From positions 1,612,001-1,676,000 of the forward strand of contig JAZGUH010000002.1 in assembly GCA_037893225.1 (NCBI GenBank): DNA of 64,000 nt, given 5' to 3'. Under the pieces are notes generated by a model. The model worked only from the letters and a program-made list of their open reading frames with translations. It searched no databases and was not told where the DNA came from. This DNA comes from Hippasteria phrygiana (Eukaryota; Echinodermata; Asteroidea; Valvatida; Goniasteridae). This document shows positions 33,592-42,252 of this stretch, piece by piece. The position numbers and the translations under genes were made by a program. Numbering within the stretch: position 1 is the stretch's first letter; the number at the start of each line of letters is the position of its first letter.

Positions 33592-33792
33592 ATGATAGAA
33601 TATCTAGACCTATTATTAAAACTAGTAATAGCCATCAACTTATCTTTATTTTCTTACGATTATATTTCTTGTAGAAATAAGATTAAAAAATATAGTTCTA
33701 TTTTAAATGAGCAAGTCGATAGAATCTCTAAGCACGTTGTCTCAAGAACCTCAAGTAACAGTAGCTGCTACACCAGAAGCAACTATGCCTAA
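33592..33792 (+). CDS. Small putative membrane protein
   Basis: A 66-residue frame whose start follows CTATAAAAT. The N-terminal half (LLLKLVIAINLSLFSYDY) is hydrophobic, the rest is basic. It overlaps the next gene by 86 bp in another frame. No family recognised. Support comes from the start context and the compact gene order only. Confidence 0.45.
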   Translation: MIEYLDLLLKLVIAINLSLFSYDYISCRNKIKKYSSILNEQVDRISKHVVSRTSSNSSCYTRSNYA

Positions 33793-34393
33793 AAATAGAC
33801 TTTTGGGTGTAGTTGCTTCCGGTGATTCTAAAAAATATTTCGGTAAAGAATACTCAGTCAATGAAATAGAGGGCTTGACTGTAGAAAAACAAGAAAAGCT
33901 ATATAAAAGATACGAAGCCAAGCTCGGTAAAGAAATGATAGTCAGTTTGGGGAGTTGCGTGTTGACCTGTTACGCAAAAGCTTTAGGCGCGACTTTGCCG
34001 CTGGCTTCACCATTCGGTTATAAACTTTGTTTAGATTCTGAAGAAGCCCTTATCAACGACTTAGAAAAAGATCCCGTTATTTCTAGCAGCTTGTCCAGTT
34101 TACTTTGCGAAGTGCATTACAATTATGGGGTTTATTTATCTCCTTTGGTGGCTATGTTGATCACGACTAAACATTTACAGGTAGATAGTAGTAGAAATAC
34201 AACAACAGATAATAGTAGTATTACAAATAATAGTAGTATTATTATAAAAGATGAGTCTAGAAACGACAACGACGGATCAAGTATCAGAGACCCCTCGGCC
34301 TCCCCAAGAGACTCCGCCTCCCCAAGAGTCTCCCCAAGAGCCGGCTCAGCCGGCTCTATCAAGAGTCACAAAAAAAAGAGCAAAAGACCCTAA
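33707..34393 (+). CDS. Polinton conserved protein, 228 aa
   Basis: The start follows ATTTTAA. The core (about 55-165) has KLYKRYEAKLGKEM, CYAKALGATLPL, LEKDPVISSSLSS and VHYNYGVYLSPL, a pattern shared with unassigned proteins of cnidarian-type Polintons. The C-terminal 65 residues are low-complexity (NSS, SPR) and end in Lys-rich KSHKKKSKRP. This tail is read from the same DNA as the start of the next gene in another frame. Function unknown. Confidence 0.7.
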   Translation: MSKSIESLSTLSQEPQVTVAATPEATMPKNRLLGVVASGDSKKYFGKEYSVNEIEGLTVEKQEKLYKRYEAKLGKEMIVSLGSCVLTCYAKALGATLPLASPFGYKLCLDSEEALINDLEKDPVISSSLSSLLCEVHYNYGVYLSPLVAMLITTKHLQVDSSRNTTTDNSSITNNSSIIIKDESRNDNDGSSIRDPSASPRDSASPRVSPRAGSAGSIKSHKKKSKRP

Positions 34394-34655
34394 AAGAGTA
34401 GAGCAAGGTAAAAAACTAGCCGAAAGAAATAGAAAGATGAAAGAACAAATACAAAAAATGCAAAGTATAGAAGAAGAGCAAACGCCGGCGCCAACGATGA
34501 GAGACATTCCGAGCTGGGGATATGCGATAGTTGGTTTGGTTGTTTTAGGAATTGGATATCTCGCGTTTAAAAAGAGTAAACCTGTAGATACGGGAGTAGG
34601 AGTTACGATCGCAACTTCAACCCCTAAAGTTGAAGAACTATTAGAAATGGAATAA
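34251..34655 (+). CDS. Polinton membrane protein, Pro-rich head
   Basis: A 134-residue protein starting right after ATTATAAAAG. Order: Pro/Gln-rich head (14-36), basic helix KRVEQGKKLAERNRKMKEQ (about 46-65), membrane segment YAIVGLVVLGIGYLAF (about 89-104), and a short cytosolic or luminal tail. Similar single-pass proteins with a KxxGKKLAxxN helix are common in Polintons. It overlaps the preceding gene by 143 bp in a different frame. Since both frames look real, this is a genuine overlap. Confidence 0.7.
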   Translation: MSLETTTTDQVSETPRPPQETPPPQESPQEPAQPALSRVTKKRAKDPKRVEQGKKLAERNRKMKEQIQKMQSIEEEQTPAPTMRDIPSWGYAIVGLVVLGIGYLAFKKSKPVDTGVGVTIATSTPKVEELLEME

Positions 34656-34687
34656 ATAAAAAAAAAAAAAATGTTTGTACAAGTAAA

Positions 34688-34921
34688 ATGGATACGAAGA
34701 ACGTTGCAAATACTCTTTACCACGGCGCTGTGTTGAGTTTGTTGACTGTAGGTTATACTATGTTGAGTAAAAAACTTTTGAAAATTAAGCCCGCCGATTT
34801 GGGAAAGCTAGACGTAGAAGATACGATTAAAATAACCGCTACGGTAGGTAGCGCTCTAGCTACTCAGACTTGGTTGGTGAGTCAAGGAGTAATTCCTCAG
34901 AATGTGGTAAATACCACGTAA
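34688..34921 (+). CDS. Polinton small hydrophobic protein
   Basis: 77 residues with a hydrophobic stretch at about 12-27 and the block LGKLDVEDTIKITATVGSAL, followed by LVSQGVIP. Short proteins of this pattern accompany Polintons of other invertebrates. The start follows AAGTAAA. Function unknown. Confidence 0.7.
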   Translation: MDTKNVANTLYHGAVLSLLTVGYTMLSKKLLKIKPADLGKLDVEDTIKITATVGSALATQTWLVSQGVIPQNVVNTT

Positions 34922-34946
34922 AATATAAAATATACGGCTTTATAAA

Positions 34947-36474
34947 ATGGCTGAAGGTGGAGAAGATTTCGAAATGGGCGAGCGAGGTCGAGAAGACGAA
35001 CAAGCTGATGCTGATGCTGATTTCGAATTAGACAGAGACGATGATTATCAAGAAGAATTAGAAAATCGGTTAAAACTACTAAATAAAGGTGACTCTACAA
35101 CAATAGGACAACTTAAGGTGGAGTTGTTAAAAGAAAAACTATCCAATTTCTATAAATATGTACATGAGACTACTGGATATACACCAGGTATTGAAGATAC
35201 TACTAATTTTAGAAGTGATGAAGATGGTGGATTATCTGTAAGATGGGATAAAGGAAAGAAATGGGTTAAATTAACACACAAAAAAAATCCGCGCTTGTTT
35301 TTAAAATTAAACACTATTCAAGGTAGAACTGACGCAGAATTTATCAGAGATAATCTTGGTATTTCTGATTATAAATATAGTAAAACTAAAACGATGAAAT
35401 TACAACAAGAATTAAATCAGATACAACCTGAAAATATTGATCAGAGAGATATTCCAAAAGCCGCTGATGTTGTTAGAAGAATCGTAGAAGAAATAGTAGA
35501 TGATGTATTAATAGAAGTAGATCCACGAGGAGAAATAAAAGAACAAAGTGAATTATTAGGTGAATACAAAAGAAGAGTAGATGAACAAAAAAAAAGAGTT
35601 AGATGAACGAGTAAACGCATTAAATAAATTAGCGAGAACATTAGATGAACGAGTAAAAACATTAGATAGATCAAACGAAAGAGTAGATGAACGAAAAAGA
35701 GTATTGAATGAACGAGAAAGAGTATCGGATGAACTAGAAAGAGTATTAGATGAACGAGAAACAGTAATTAAAAAAATTACGGGATTAAACAACTTGAGAG
35801 AAATTGCTGGTTTAAGCAAAGCATTAGAAACTCGCAAAGGTGAGTTAGAATTAAATTTAGCTAAATTAAGAAGGTTAGATGATGAAATTAATCAAACCAA
35901 AGCTGAACTAACTGAAGCAACGAACGATGAAGATAGACGAGTAATAACCAATCGATTAAAAGATCTAAATGATGAAAGATCCGCTAGAATGACAGCGGCG
36001 CTCGAAAATGAACGAGGACTCAAAAGTCAATTCAATAGAATCAAAGAAACGGCTAATAAAATATTCGATAGCGATACCTCGCTGCGGGAAAAGATTAGAA
36101 TTCTGTTTCGAGAACAGGGCGTGACGTTCGTTAGTGTATTGACCATGTTTGCTTTAGCTATAGAAACGATCGTTTCTCATTTGGTATCGGCTTTTGGTGG
36201 CGGCGGGGCGGCGGCTGTTCCGACTCCGGTTCCACCTAAGCCCGGAGGTAACGTGAAAGATTGGATAAGTAATCGTTTAAAAAACTTGTCCAATTTGCTA
36301 AAAAAGCTGGGGGGTATGTTATTAGCCGCCTTACCTGGTATTTTGGGCGCTATCGCGAGTTGGTTGCTTACGTTGTTAAGTAATTCAGTCGGTTGGTTGG
36401 CGGAGCACGTGTGGGCGTTATTGGTAGGTGTTGGTACTTTGATACTAGTATACATGCAAAAAAATTTAAAATGA
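34947..36474 (+). pseudogene. Coiled-coil membrane protein, copy 1, frameshifted
   Basis: It has the same N-terminus (MAEGGEDFEMG.RGREDEQ) and the same C-terminal third as the intact copy at 36505, so the two are a tandem duplication. The reading frame switches within a run of nine A (35587-35595). The first frame ends at 35606 and the second is open from 35581. The change of register equals one extra base (or two missing), so an A8 to A9 slip explains it. After the switch come heptad-rich DERV/ERE repeats (coiled coil), a membrane segment (VLTMFALAIETIVSHLV) and a hydrophobic C-terminal region (LLAALPGILGAIASWLLTLL, then WALLVGVGTLILVYM). Such tails are widespread in Polinton proteins of unknown role. 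Confidence 0.85.
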
Positions 36475-36504
36475 TAAGTCATATAAAATATACGACTTTA
36501 TAAA

Positions 36505-37962
36505 ATGGCTGAAGGTGGAGAAGATTTCGAAATGGGTGACCGAGGCCGAGAAGACGAGCAAAATGATGCCGATGATGCTGATTTCGATTATGAATTAGAC
36601 AGACCGGCCGAACCACAACTACCTGGTCAGCATAATCTTGAATTAATCAATCAGACTGAACCACAACCGCCGACGACAGATGAAGAAAGTATAGCAAATG
36701 ATTATTATGATCATTGGGAGAATAACAGCACCTTAGTTAGACCAAAACGCATCAAGTACAAACTTTTTACTAAAGATGATAAAGGTACTTACTTCGATGG
36801 TGTTAGATTGACTTGGAAATTTCGTCGCAATGTATTTTTAGTTGTATATTCGTCGGTGTTATATGAAAACTTTAAGAAGAAGTATCCGTACGGAAACTAT
36901 ACTAAATTTTTAAATGAAGATTTGGGTTTATTAACGCGCATAAAACAAAGAGATAAAGAAGCGAAAGAATTAAAAGAATATATAGATGTTGCTGTTTCTG
37001 CCACTCCAAAACGACAAGTTGATATGGCTGACCAGCTGAGCGAACAATTAAAAAGTACGTTTGAGCACGATGGTTATACAATTCCTACCCCTCAATCGAG
37101 AGAAGTAGATGCTCAAACGCAAACTGATGGGTTAAATTACAGAGAAGTAGATGCTCAAACGCAAACTGATGGGTTAAATTACAGAGGAGTAGATGCTCAA
37201 ACGCAAACTGATGGGTTAAATTACAGAGGAGTAGATGCTCAAACGCAAACTGATGGGTTAAATTACAGAGAAATTGTAGCTTTAGACAAAAAATTACAAA
37301 CTATGAGCGGTAATGCCGAATTAAATTTAGCCGAACTGCGTAAACTATACGATAGACACAAGGAGATAAAAACAGACCTCGAAGTAGCAGAAAACGATAA
37401 TGAGATGCAAGACCTACTAAAAGAACAAGACGATATTGAAGATGAAATAGAGGGTAGATTAAGACTTAAGCACGACCTTAAACTAAGCATGAATAATCAA
37501 TTCGCTAGAATCAAAGAAACGATTAATAAAATATTAGATAGAGATACCCCTCTACGGGAAAAGATTAGAATTCTGTTTCGAGAACAGGGCGTGACGTTCG
37601 TAAGTATGTTAACCATAGTTTCTTTAATTATAAGTACAATCGTTGCTTCTGTGGCGGCTATTGGTGGTGGCGGTTCGGCTGCAGCAGCTGGTGTTCCTGC
37701 TTCGACCCCCGTTACTCCTACGCCCAAGCCCGGAGGTAACGTGAAAGATTGGATAAGTAACCATTTAAAAAACTTGGCTAATTTGCTAAAAAAGCTGGGG
37801 GGTAAGTTATTAGCCGCCTTACCTGGTATTTTGGGTGCTATCGCGAGTTGGTTGTTCACGTTGTTAAGTAAGTCAGTCGGTTGGTTGGCGGAGCACGTGT
37901 GGATATTATTGGTAGGTGTCGGTACTTTGATACTAGTATACATGCAAAAAAATTTAAAATAA
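36505..37962 (+). CDS. Coiled-coil membrane protein, copy 2 (intact)
   Basis: 485 residues, preceded by the same ATACGACTTTATAAA block as its neighbours. The acidic N-terminus is shared with copy 1, the middle (about 20-190) is unrelated to copy 1, and four 14-residue repeats VDAQTQTDGLNYR occupy about 199-254. A coiled-coil region (about 258-345), LREKIRILFREQGVTFVSML leading into a membrane segment (about 365-388), a Gly/Ala/Pro linker, and a hydrophobic tail follow. The tail is nearly identical to copy 1, suggesting recent duplication or gene conversion. Function unknown; a membrane or entry-associated role is speculation. Confidence 0.85.
   Translation: MAEGGEDFEMGDRGREDEQNDADDADFDYELDRPAEPQLPGQHNLELINQTEPQPPTTDEESIANDYYDHWENNSTLVRPKRIKYKLFTKDDKGTYFDGVRLTWKFRRNVFLVVYSSVLYENFKKKYPYGNYTKFLNEDLGLLTRIKQRDKEAKELKEYIDVAVSATPKRQVDMADQLSEQLKSTFEHDGYTIPTPQSREVDAQTQTDGLNYREVDAQTQTDGLNYRGVDAQTQTDGLNYRGVDAQTQTDGLNYREIVALDKKLQTMSGNAELNLAELRKLYDRHKEIKTDLEVAENDNEMQDLLKEQDDIEDEIEGRLRLKHDLKLSMNNQFARIKETINKILDRDTPLREKIRILFREQGVTFVSMLTIVSLIISTIVASVAAIGGGGSAAAAGVPASTPVTPTPKPGGNVKDWISNHLKNLANLLKKLGGKLLAALPGILGAIASWLFTLLSKSVGWLAEHVWILLVGVGTLILVYMQKNLK
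37099..37266 (+). repeat. Four 42-bp in-frame tandem repeats
   Basis: Units at 37099, 37141, 37183 and 37225. They differ only by AGAGAA versus AGAGGA. Each encodes R(E/G)VDAQTQTDGLNY, so copy number can change without breaking the frame. Confidence 0.97.
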
Positions 37963-37978
37963 TATACGACTTTATAAA

Positions 37979-38623
37979 ATGACCGCAGAATCCGTTTACC
38001 CTAAATTGCCCGTTGATTATAGTGCACCTATAGAAACGAACGAGTCTTCAGTCTTTAGGTTAAATAAAATCGAACGAGTGCAAAAAGAGATATCTAACGA
38101 GAGAGATAAGAGAGAACGGTTGCACAAAAAGTATAATAAAATTATTACCTGTTTATCTAACGCAGAGACCGTTATAGAATGTTTAGGAGCTTTATCCGGC
38201 ACCATAGGCATAGTCAGCGTTGTTGGTATCATTAGTATACCTATAGGCGTGGTGTTAGAAGGATTAGCTATAGGATGCGTGGGTGTAAGTTTGGTATTAA
38301 AACGATTTAGTAAAAAGTTTAGAGGTAAAGCTAAGAAACACGATGAGATTAGAGTAGTAGCCGAAACAAAATTAAATACGATAAATGAATTGGTGTCTCA
38401 GGCTGTAGACGATGGCGATGTAAGTCACGAAGAATTTGCTTTGATTAACGATGAATTAAAAAAGTTTTATGGAATGAAAGAAGCTATTAGGACGCAAACT
38501 AAAGCGAGAGAAGAGTCCGTTAGAAATCAAAAAGAAATAGACGATGAGGTCGAAAAGAAAGTGATCGAGCTTCTAGCGAAAGAAAAAAAAGATCTTATCG
38601 CAAAACTTACAACTTTAAATTAG
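37979..38623 (+). CDS. Polinton conserved membrane/coiled-coil protein, 214 aa
   Basis: The start follows ACTTTATAAA, 16 bp after the previous stop. The N-terminus contains YPKLPVDYSAP; a coiled coil (about 27-55), two adjacent membrane segments (about 64-106), and a charged helical domain with HDEIRVVAETKLNTINELVSQ, DGDVSHEEFALI and FYGMKEAIRTQTK follow. I recall this helical domain from unassigned Polinton proteins in other invertebrates. The frame ends at TAG 38621, but an A8 run (38583-38590) just upstream gives access to a -1 frame that is open to 38736. Confidence 0.8.
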   Translation: MTAESVYPKLPVDYSAPIETNESSVFRLNKIERVQKEISNERDKRERLHKKYNKIITCLSNAETVIECLGALSGTIGIVSVVGIISIPIGVVLEGLAIGCVGVSLVLKRFSKKFRGKAKKHDEIRVVAETKLNTINELVSQAVDDGDVSHEEFALINDELKKFYGMKEAIRTQTKAREESVRNQKEIDDEVEKKVIELLAKEKKDLIAKLTTLN

Positions 38624-38736
38624 AAATATGTAAAGAGTATGAGCGTGATTCTAACGTGAGTAGAGATGAGCCTCCTAGCTACACAAGTGCTCAAGAGAGT
38701 TTAGAGACTAGGCCTAGCGCTCCTTGCGAAGAGTAG
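38590..38736 (+). pseudogene. Possible -1 frame C-terminal extension with PPSY and PSAP
   Basis: In the -1 frame relative to the 214-residue gene, the sequence is open from before the A8 run to TAG 38734-38736, about 48 codons past the run. It encodes PPSY (38671-38682) and PSAP (38713-38724). In enveloped viruses these motifs recruit Nedd4-type ligases and Tsg101. The zero-frame bases at 38584-38590 read A AAA AAA, a permitted slippery heptamer. Either the gene lost one base here, or this is a -1 frameshift product; it could also be chance sequence. Confidence 0.5.
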
Positions 38737-38750
38737 TTGTAGTTAGTAAC

Positions 38751-38800
38751 GCAAAAAAAAACCTCATCTCTACTGAGTGTAGAGGTGAGGGTTTTTTTGC
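38751..38800. terminator. Stem-loop followed by T-run at the end of the rightward genes
   Basis: GCAAAAAAA and CCTCATCTCTAC pair with GTAGAGGTGAGG and TTTTTTTGC around the loop TGAGT, with one G-T or mismatch position. It lies between the last gene and the right terminal repeat. It may form a transcript 3' end or insulate the element end. The mechanism in an animal cell is unknown. Confidence 0.5.
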
Positions 38801-38822
38801 CTTACGACAAATCTTCGCCCGG

Positions 38823-39216
38823 GCCCCGGAGATTTCGTACCCTTATTGGACAAGTCCAATACTTTTTTATTTTGGTGTATAGTACCCCAGCAAAATTTTG
38901 AATTAAATTGAGGTGATTTTAGACTATTTTTTTTTTTTTTTTAATTTGATGTATGTACCCACAGCAAAATTGGTGAAGAAAGTGAAAAAATTGGATTTGT
39001 CATTTAGTACTCTTGTGGGACATGGAAAACACTTTTCATTTTCTTGATTTTGTGCTAATTTTGGTGTATAGGTACCCAGCAAAATGTTGAATTAAATTTG
39101 GGCGATTTTTAGACTATTTTGATTTTTAAAAAATTTGATGTATGTACCCACAGCAAAATTAGAGAGAAAAGTGAAAAAACAGAAAATGTCCCAGAAGCGG
39201 CAATTCCTATACTACT
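38823..39216 (-). repeat. Polinton right terminal inverted repeat
   Basis: Mirror of 22422-22815, ending ATACTACT. The AGGGC at 39217-39221 is the right copy of the target duplication. Confidence 0.95.
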
Positions 39217-40390
39217 AGGGCGCTAGACTGACCTAACGGTCCCGAACTGCACGACGCTGACGCACGTTCTATGAGGGGTTGGCGGGTCGTCGAAGTGACA
39301 TTGCAAGAGCGCTGTAGGGAATGTTTAAGTACACATCCGGCAAGAAATGTACACCAAGGTTTAGTATGGAGGACGAAAAGTGGCCATCTGCTTTCCAGCT
39401 ATCAGAATAGCAGAAAAACAGATTTAACGTTTTTGTAAAATATATTTTTCGACTTTTCTGCCGTAGGTAATGTTTAAGTTCGCTGATTACCAATAAATAC
39501 AAAGAAGTTTGAGATCTACTTTTGTTCTGCCATTTATGTCCGCATTATGTTTGTATTCATGTTACTCATCCGTGAATTGCTAACAGTGTCCCTGCATCAT
39601 CCAATGACTTTGAGTTTCCGATGATCCAAGACGTAGAGGTCAAATAAAAAAACCCAAAAATGTCGATCTGCATTAGATCTATCTGACGTTCAAATATGAA
39701 AACCTGAAATATCATACTTCTGCTTGTAAATTGACACATCATGACGTCATTAAATGTTTGCACATCTTCAATAGAGTGTGCATGTATGTACCAAGTTTAA
39801 ACTTGATATGATGTTGCATGTTGTTATACAGTTCTGGGGAATAAAGAGAGAAAGAGACAAGAAGAAAAACAATTCATAGAATTATTCAACAATATGATAA
39901 GGCTATTATCGACACTTGCGGAGCCCGGGATTCAGATCAACAATTATGGGGAATGTACGGCTTGCTACTCAATCAGCAAATGAATTTTCTCATAGCATCA
40001 TGTCCCATTCCAATGCTACCCTCATCAACAGCCTTATGGGAAAAAATACCAAAAAGAGGGTGCTGGACCGACCTGACCGTTAGTTGGGTCTAGCGCCCTC
40101 TCTTGAGTATTTTCCCACAAGGCACTACGCAAACGCACGTTTTATGAGGGAGTTGGTGGGTGGTCGAAGTGACATTTCAAGGGTGCAGTGGGAATGTTTA
40201 AGTTCGCTGATTGCGAAGAAACACAAGGAAGTTTGAGAAATACTTTTCTCTGCCATTTAGCTATAGCTCTTAGGGTTGATTTTTCAGATTTTTTCAAATG
40301 ATAAAGGCCCTTTCCATTGCTATTTCCGGTATGATGACGTAATTATCAATCTGATCATTCACACACGTGTCTGCTCGAGGGTCATCATTA
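39217..40390. repeat. Right flank of Polinton and a second copy of its target repeat
   Basis: 39217-39500 continues the interrupted target repeat. 39685-40240 is another copy of the same repeat, without the element (at about 40041-40078). The words CGCACGTT...ATGAGGG and GTCGAAGTGACATT...AATGTTTAAGT occur in both. No gene seen. Confidence 0.8.
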
Positions 40391-40393
40391 TAT

Positions 40394-40832
40394 GTGACCC
40401 GCTCCGGAAAAAGGTATATTATGTCGCAAAATATGAAAAATGAGTTTTATGTATGTTTTGAAAGCCCGCAATGTAAGCTTTCATTTGGTACATGATAGAG
40501 CTCCAAAGCCCTTTCCGTTCTGGAGATTCGCATTTTTGCATATAATTGGTTCTATGGAGTTCAAATTGCACAACAGAGAAAACAGGCTTTGAAATAGCTA
40601 GTTCTAATACAATGCAATGGAACAATGCACTCTAAAAAAGGTTATTTTTTCACTTTATTCACTGAAATCAACATTGTTGTGCACCAAACCTGAAACTTTA
40701 GATATTTAAGATGTCATTAAAGAAAAATAAAAAAAAAAATTTTGCGAAAATGTTTACCATCTCAACGTTGAAAGGGCCATTACACGTAAATACATAGCGC
40801 GACTGATATCACCTTTTTCTGGAGCGGGTCAC
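40394..40832. mobile_element. MITE family GTGACCCGCTC, copy 3
   Basis: Inverted ends GTGACCCGCTCCGGAAAAAG and CTTTTTCTGGAGCGGGTCAC, flanked by ATAT on both sides (40390-40393, 40833-40836). Longer than the 21201 copy by an internal segment (about 40705-40770). Confidence 0.9.
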
Positions 40833-40836
40833 ATAT

Positions 40837-42252
40837 AACCCATGAAGTGTAAATCGCAAACTTCGCCACAGACATTGAATGAACATGCATTTGAAGATTT
40901 TTCAACATACCGCAAGAGGGCGGCCAAATATTTCATGACGTCATCGGTTACATTTTTGAAAAAGCACACCCTTGCCCGAGACTAACACAGTTGAAACCAA
41001 TTTTACATCTTTCTCTAATGTCAAATATTGTTACGTCATCAATCTTTCTCCTCAACTTGTTCTTAGCACGAAGCTGATTATATACATCAATTATAAAGTG
41101 ATTTCAGCAAACTTCGCTACACACATGAACCGATTATTCATTTTAAACATTTTTCAACCGGCCACTAGAGGGCGCTCTAACATTTTATGACGTCACCGGT
41201 AATGTTTGTGTAAAGTACAACCTAGCCAGAGACTACTATCGTTGAAAGCAAGTTCACATCTTGTTCCCCTTTTAAATTATAAGGCACTTCCGGTTTGGAC
41301 CGGAAGGAAGGGTCATGTGATTTTGAACGTAATATAAAAAATGAAGACCCTGGATTATCCTATCAATTCCAGTAAAAATCAAAATCAGATCTCTCTCGGT
41401 TGATTTTATATTGATTTTCAAAGATTAAATCTAGAAATCTTTGATTGCTTGTAATCTGATACTTGATGACGTCATTATCAGAAAGCTTGAGAGCTATGTC
41501 AACTGTGCCATCTGAAGCAAAAATCTGGATTTTATCTTTCGCCGTTGATTTTTCAGCAATTTTTCAGCAAGGTTTCAACGTCTTTTCATTGTCACTTCCG
41601 GTCTGATGACGTCATCAATCTGAGCCCTCGCACACGTGTTCCCTGCATGAAGGTCATCATATATATCAATTACATGTATAAAGTGATTTCCGCAAACTTC
41701 GCCACACACATCGACTAAAAGTTCATTTTGAACATTTTTCAACCTGCCGCTAGAGGGCGCTCGAATATTTTATGACGTCACCGCACACATTTTTGAAAAG
41801 TTCAGCCTGGCCAAAGACAAACATCGCTGAAAGCATGTTCAAATCTTTTTCCACTTTCAAATTATAAGGCACTTCCGGTTTCGACCGGAAGGAAGGGTAA
41901 CGTGATTTTGCACGCACGATCAAAATTGAAGATCTAATATTATCCTATCGATTGCCGTAAAAATCAAGTTCAGGTCATTCACGGTTGATTTTATATTGAT
42001 TTTCAATGATTAAATCTATTAATCTTTAATTGCTTGTAATTTGATACCTGATGACGTCATCATGACGTCATTACATTTTTCGACATCTTCAATAGGATAT
42101 GCACACATGTCAGTACTAGGTTTGAACTTGATATGAGATTGCATGTAGTCAAACAAGTCCGGATAAAAATCTTCGAGAAAAAGAAAAAGTAAGAATAATC
42201 AGAATAATTCTAACAATAACAATAGGTGTTTGGGCTATAGCCCAAACACCTA
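40837..42252. repeat. Two tandem units of a TGACGTCA-containing repeat, with terminal palindrome
   Basis: Units of about 550-600 bp share AAAGTGATTTC.GCAAACTTCGC, GCTAGAGGGCGCT, ATTTTATGACGTCACC and AAGGCACTTCCGGTTT..ACCGGAAG (around 41090-41310 and 41680-41910). The block ends in a perfect 30-bp palindrome at 42223-42252 (TAGGTGTTTGGGCTA and its mirror) followed by ATAATAAACTG. No coding sequence. Confidence 0.7.

Larger units (their letters stand above)
22422..39216. mobile_element. Polinton/Maverick (adintovirus-like) element, 16.8 kb
   Basis: Defined by 394-bp terminal inverted repeats beginning AGTAGTATAGG, AGT...ACT termini and an AGGGC duplication on both sides (22417-22421, 39217-39221). 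It carries the Polinton hallmark genes: protein-primed family B DNA polymerase, retroviral-type integrase, double jelly-roll major capsid protein and A32-like packaging ATPase, plus conserved small membrane proteins. The usual target duplication is 6 bp; here 5 bp match. Polymerase and capsid genes each carry one in-frame stop, and at least one further gene is frameshifted, so this copy is recently inactivated rather than ancient. No cysteine protease was recognised. Confidence 0.97.

Noticed and set aside
35581..35606. Programmed -1 frameshift linking the two halves of copy 1
   Set aside because: A -1 slip at the A9 run leads to the third, closed frame; the observed register needs +1 or -2, so an indel is simpler.
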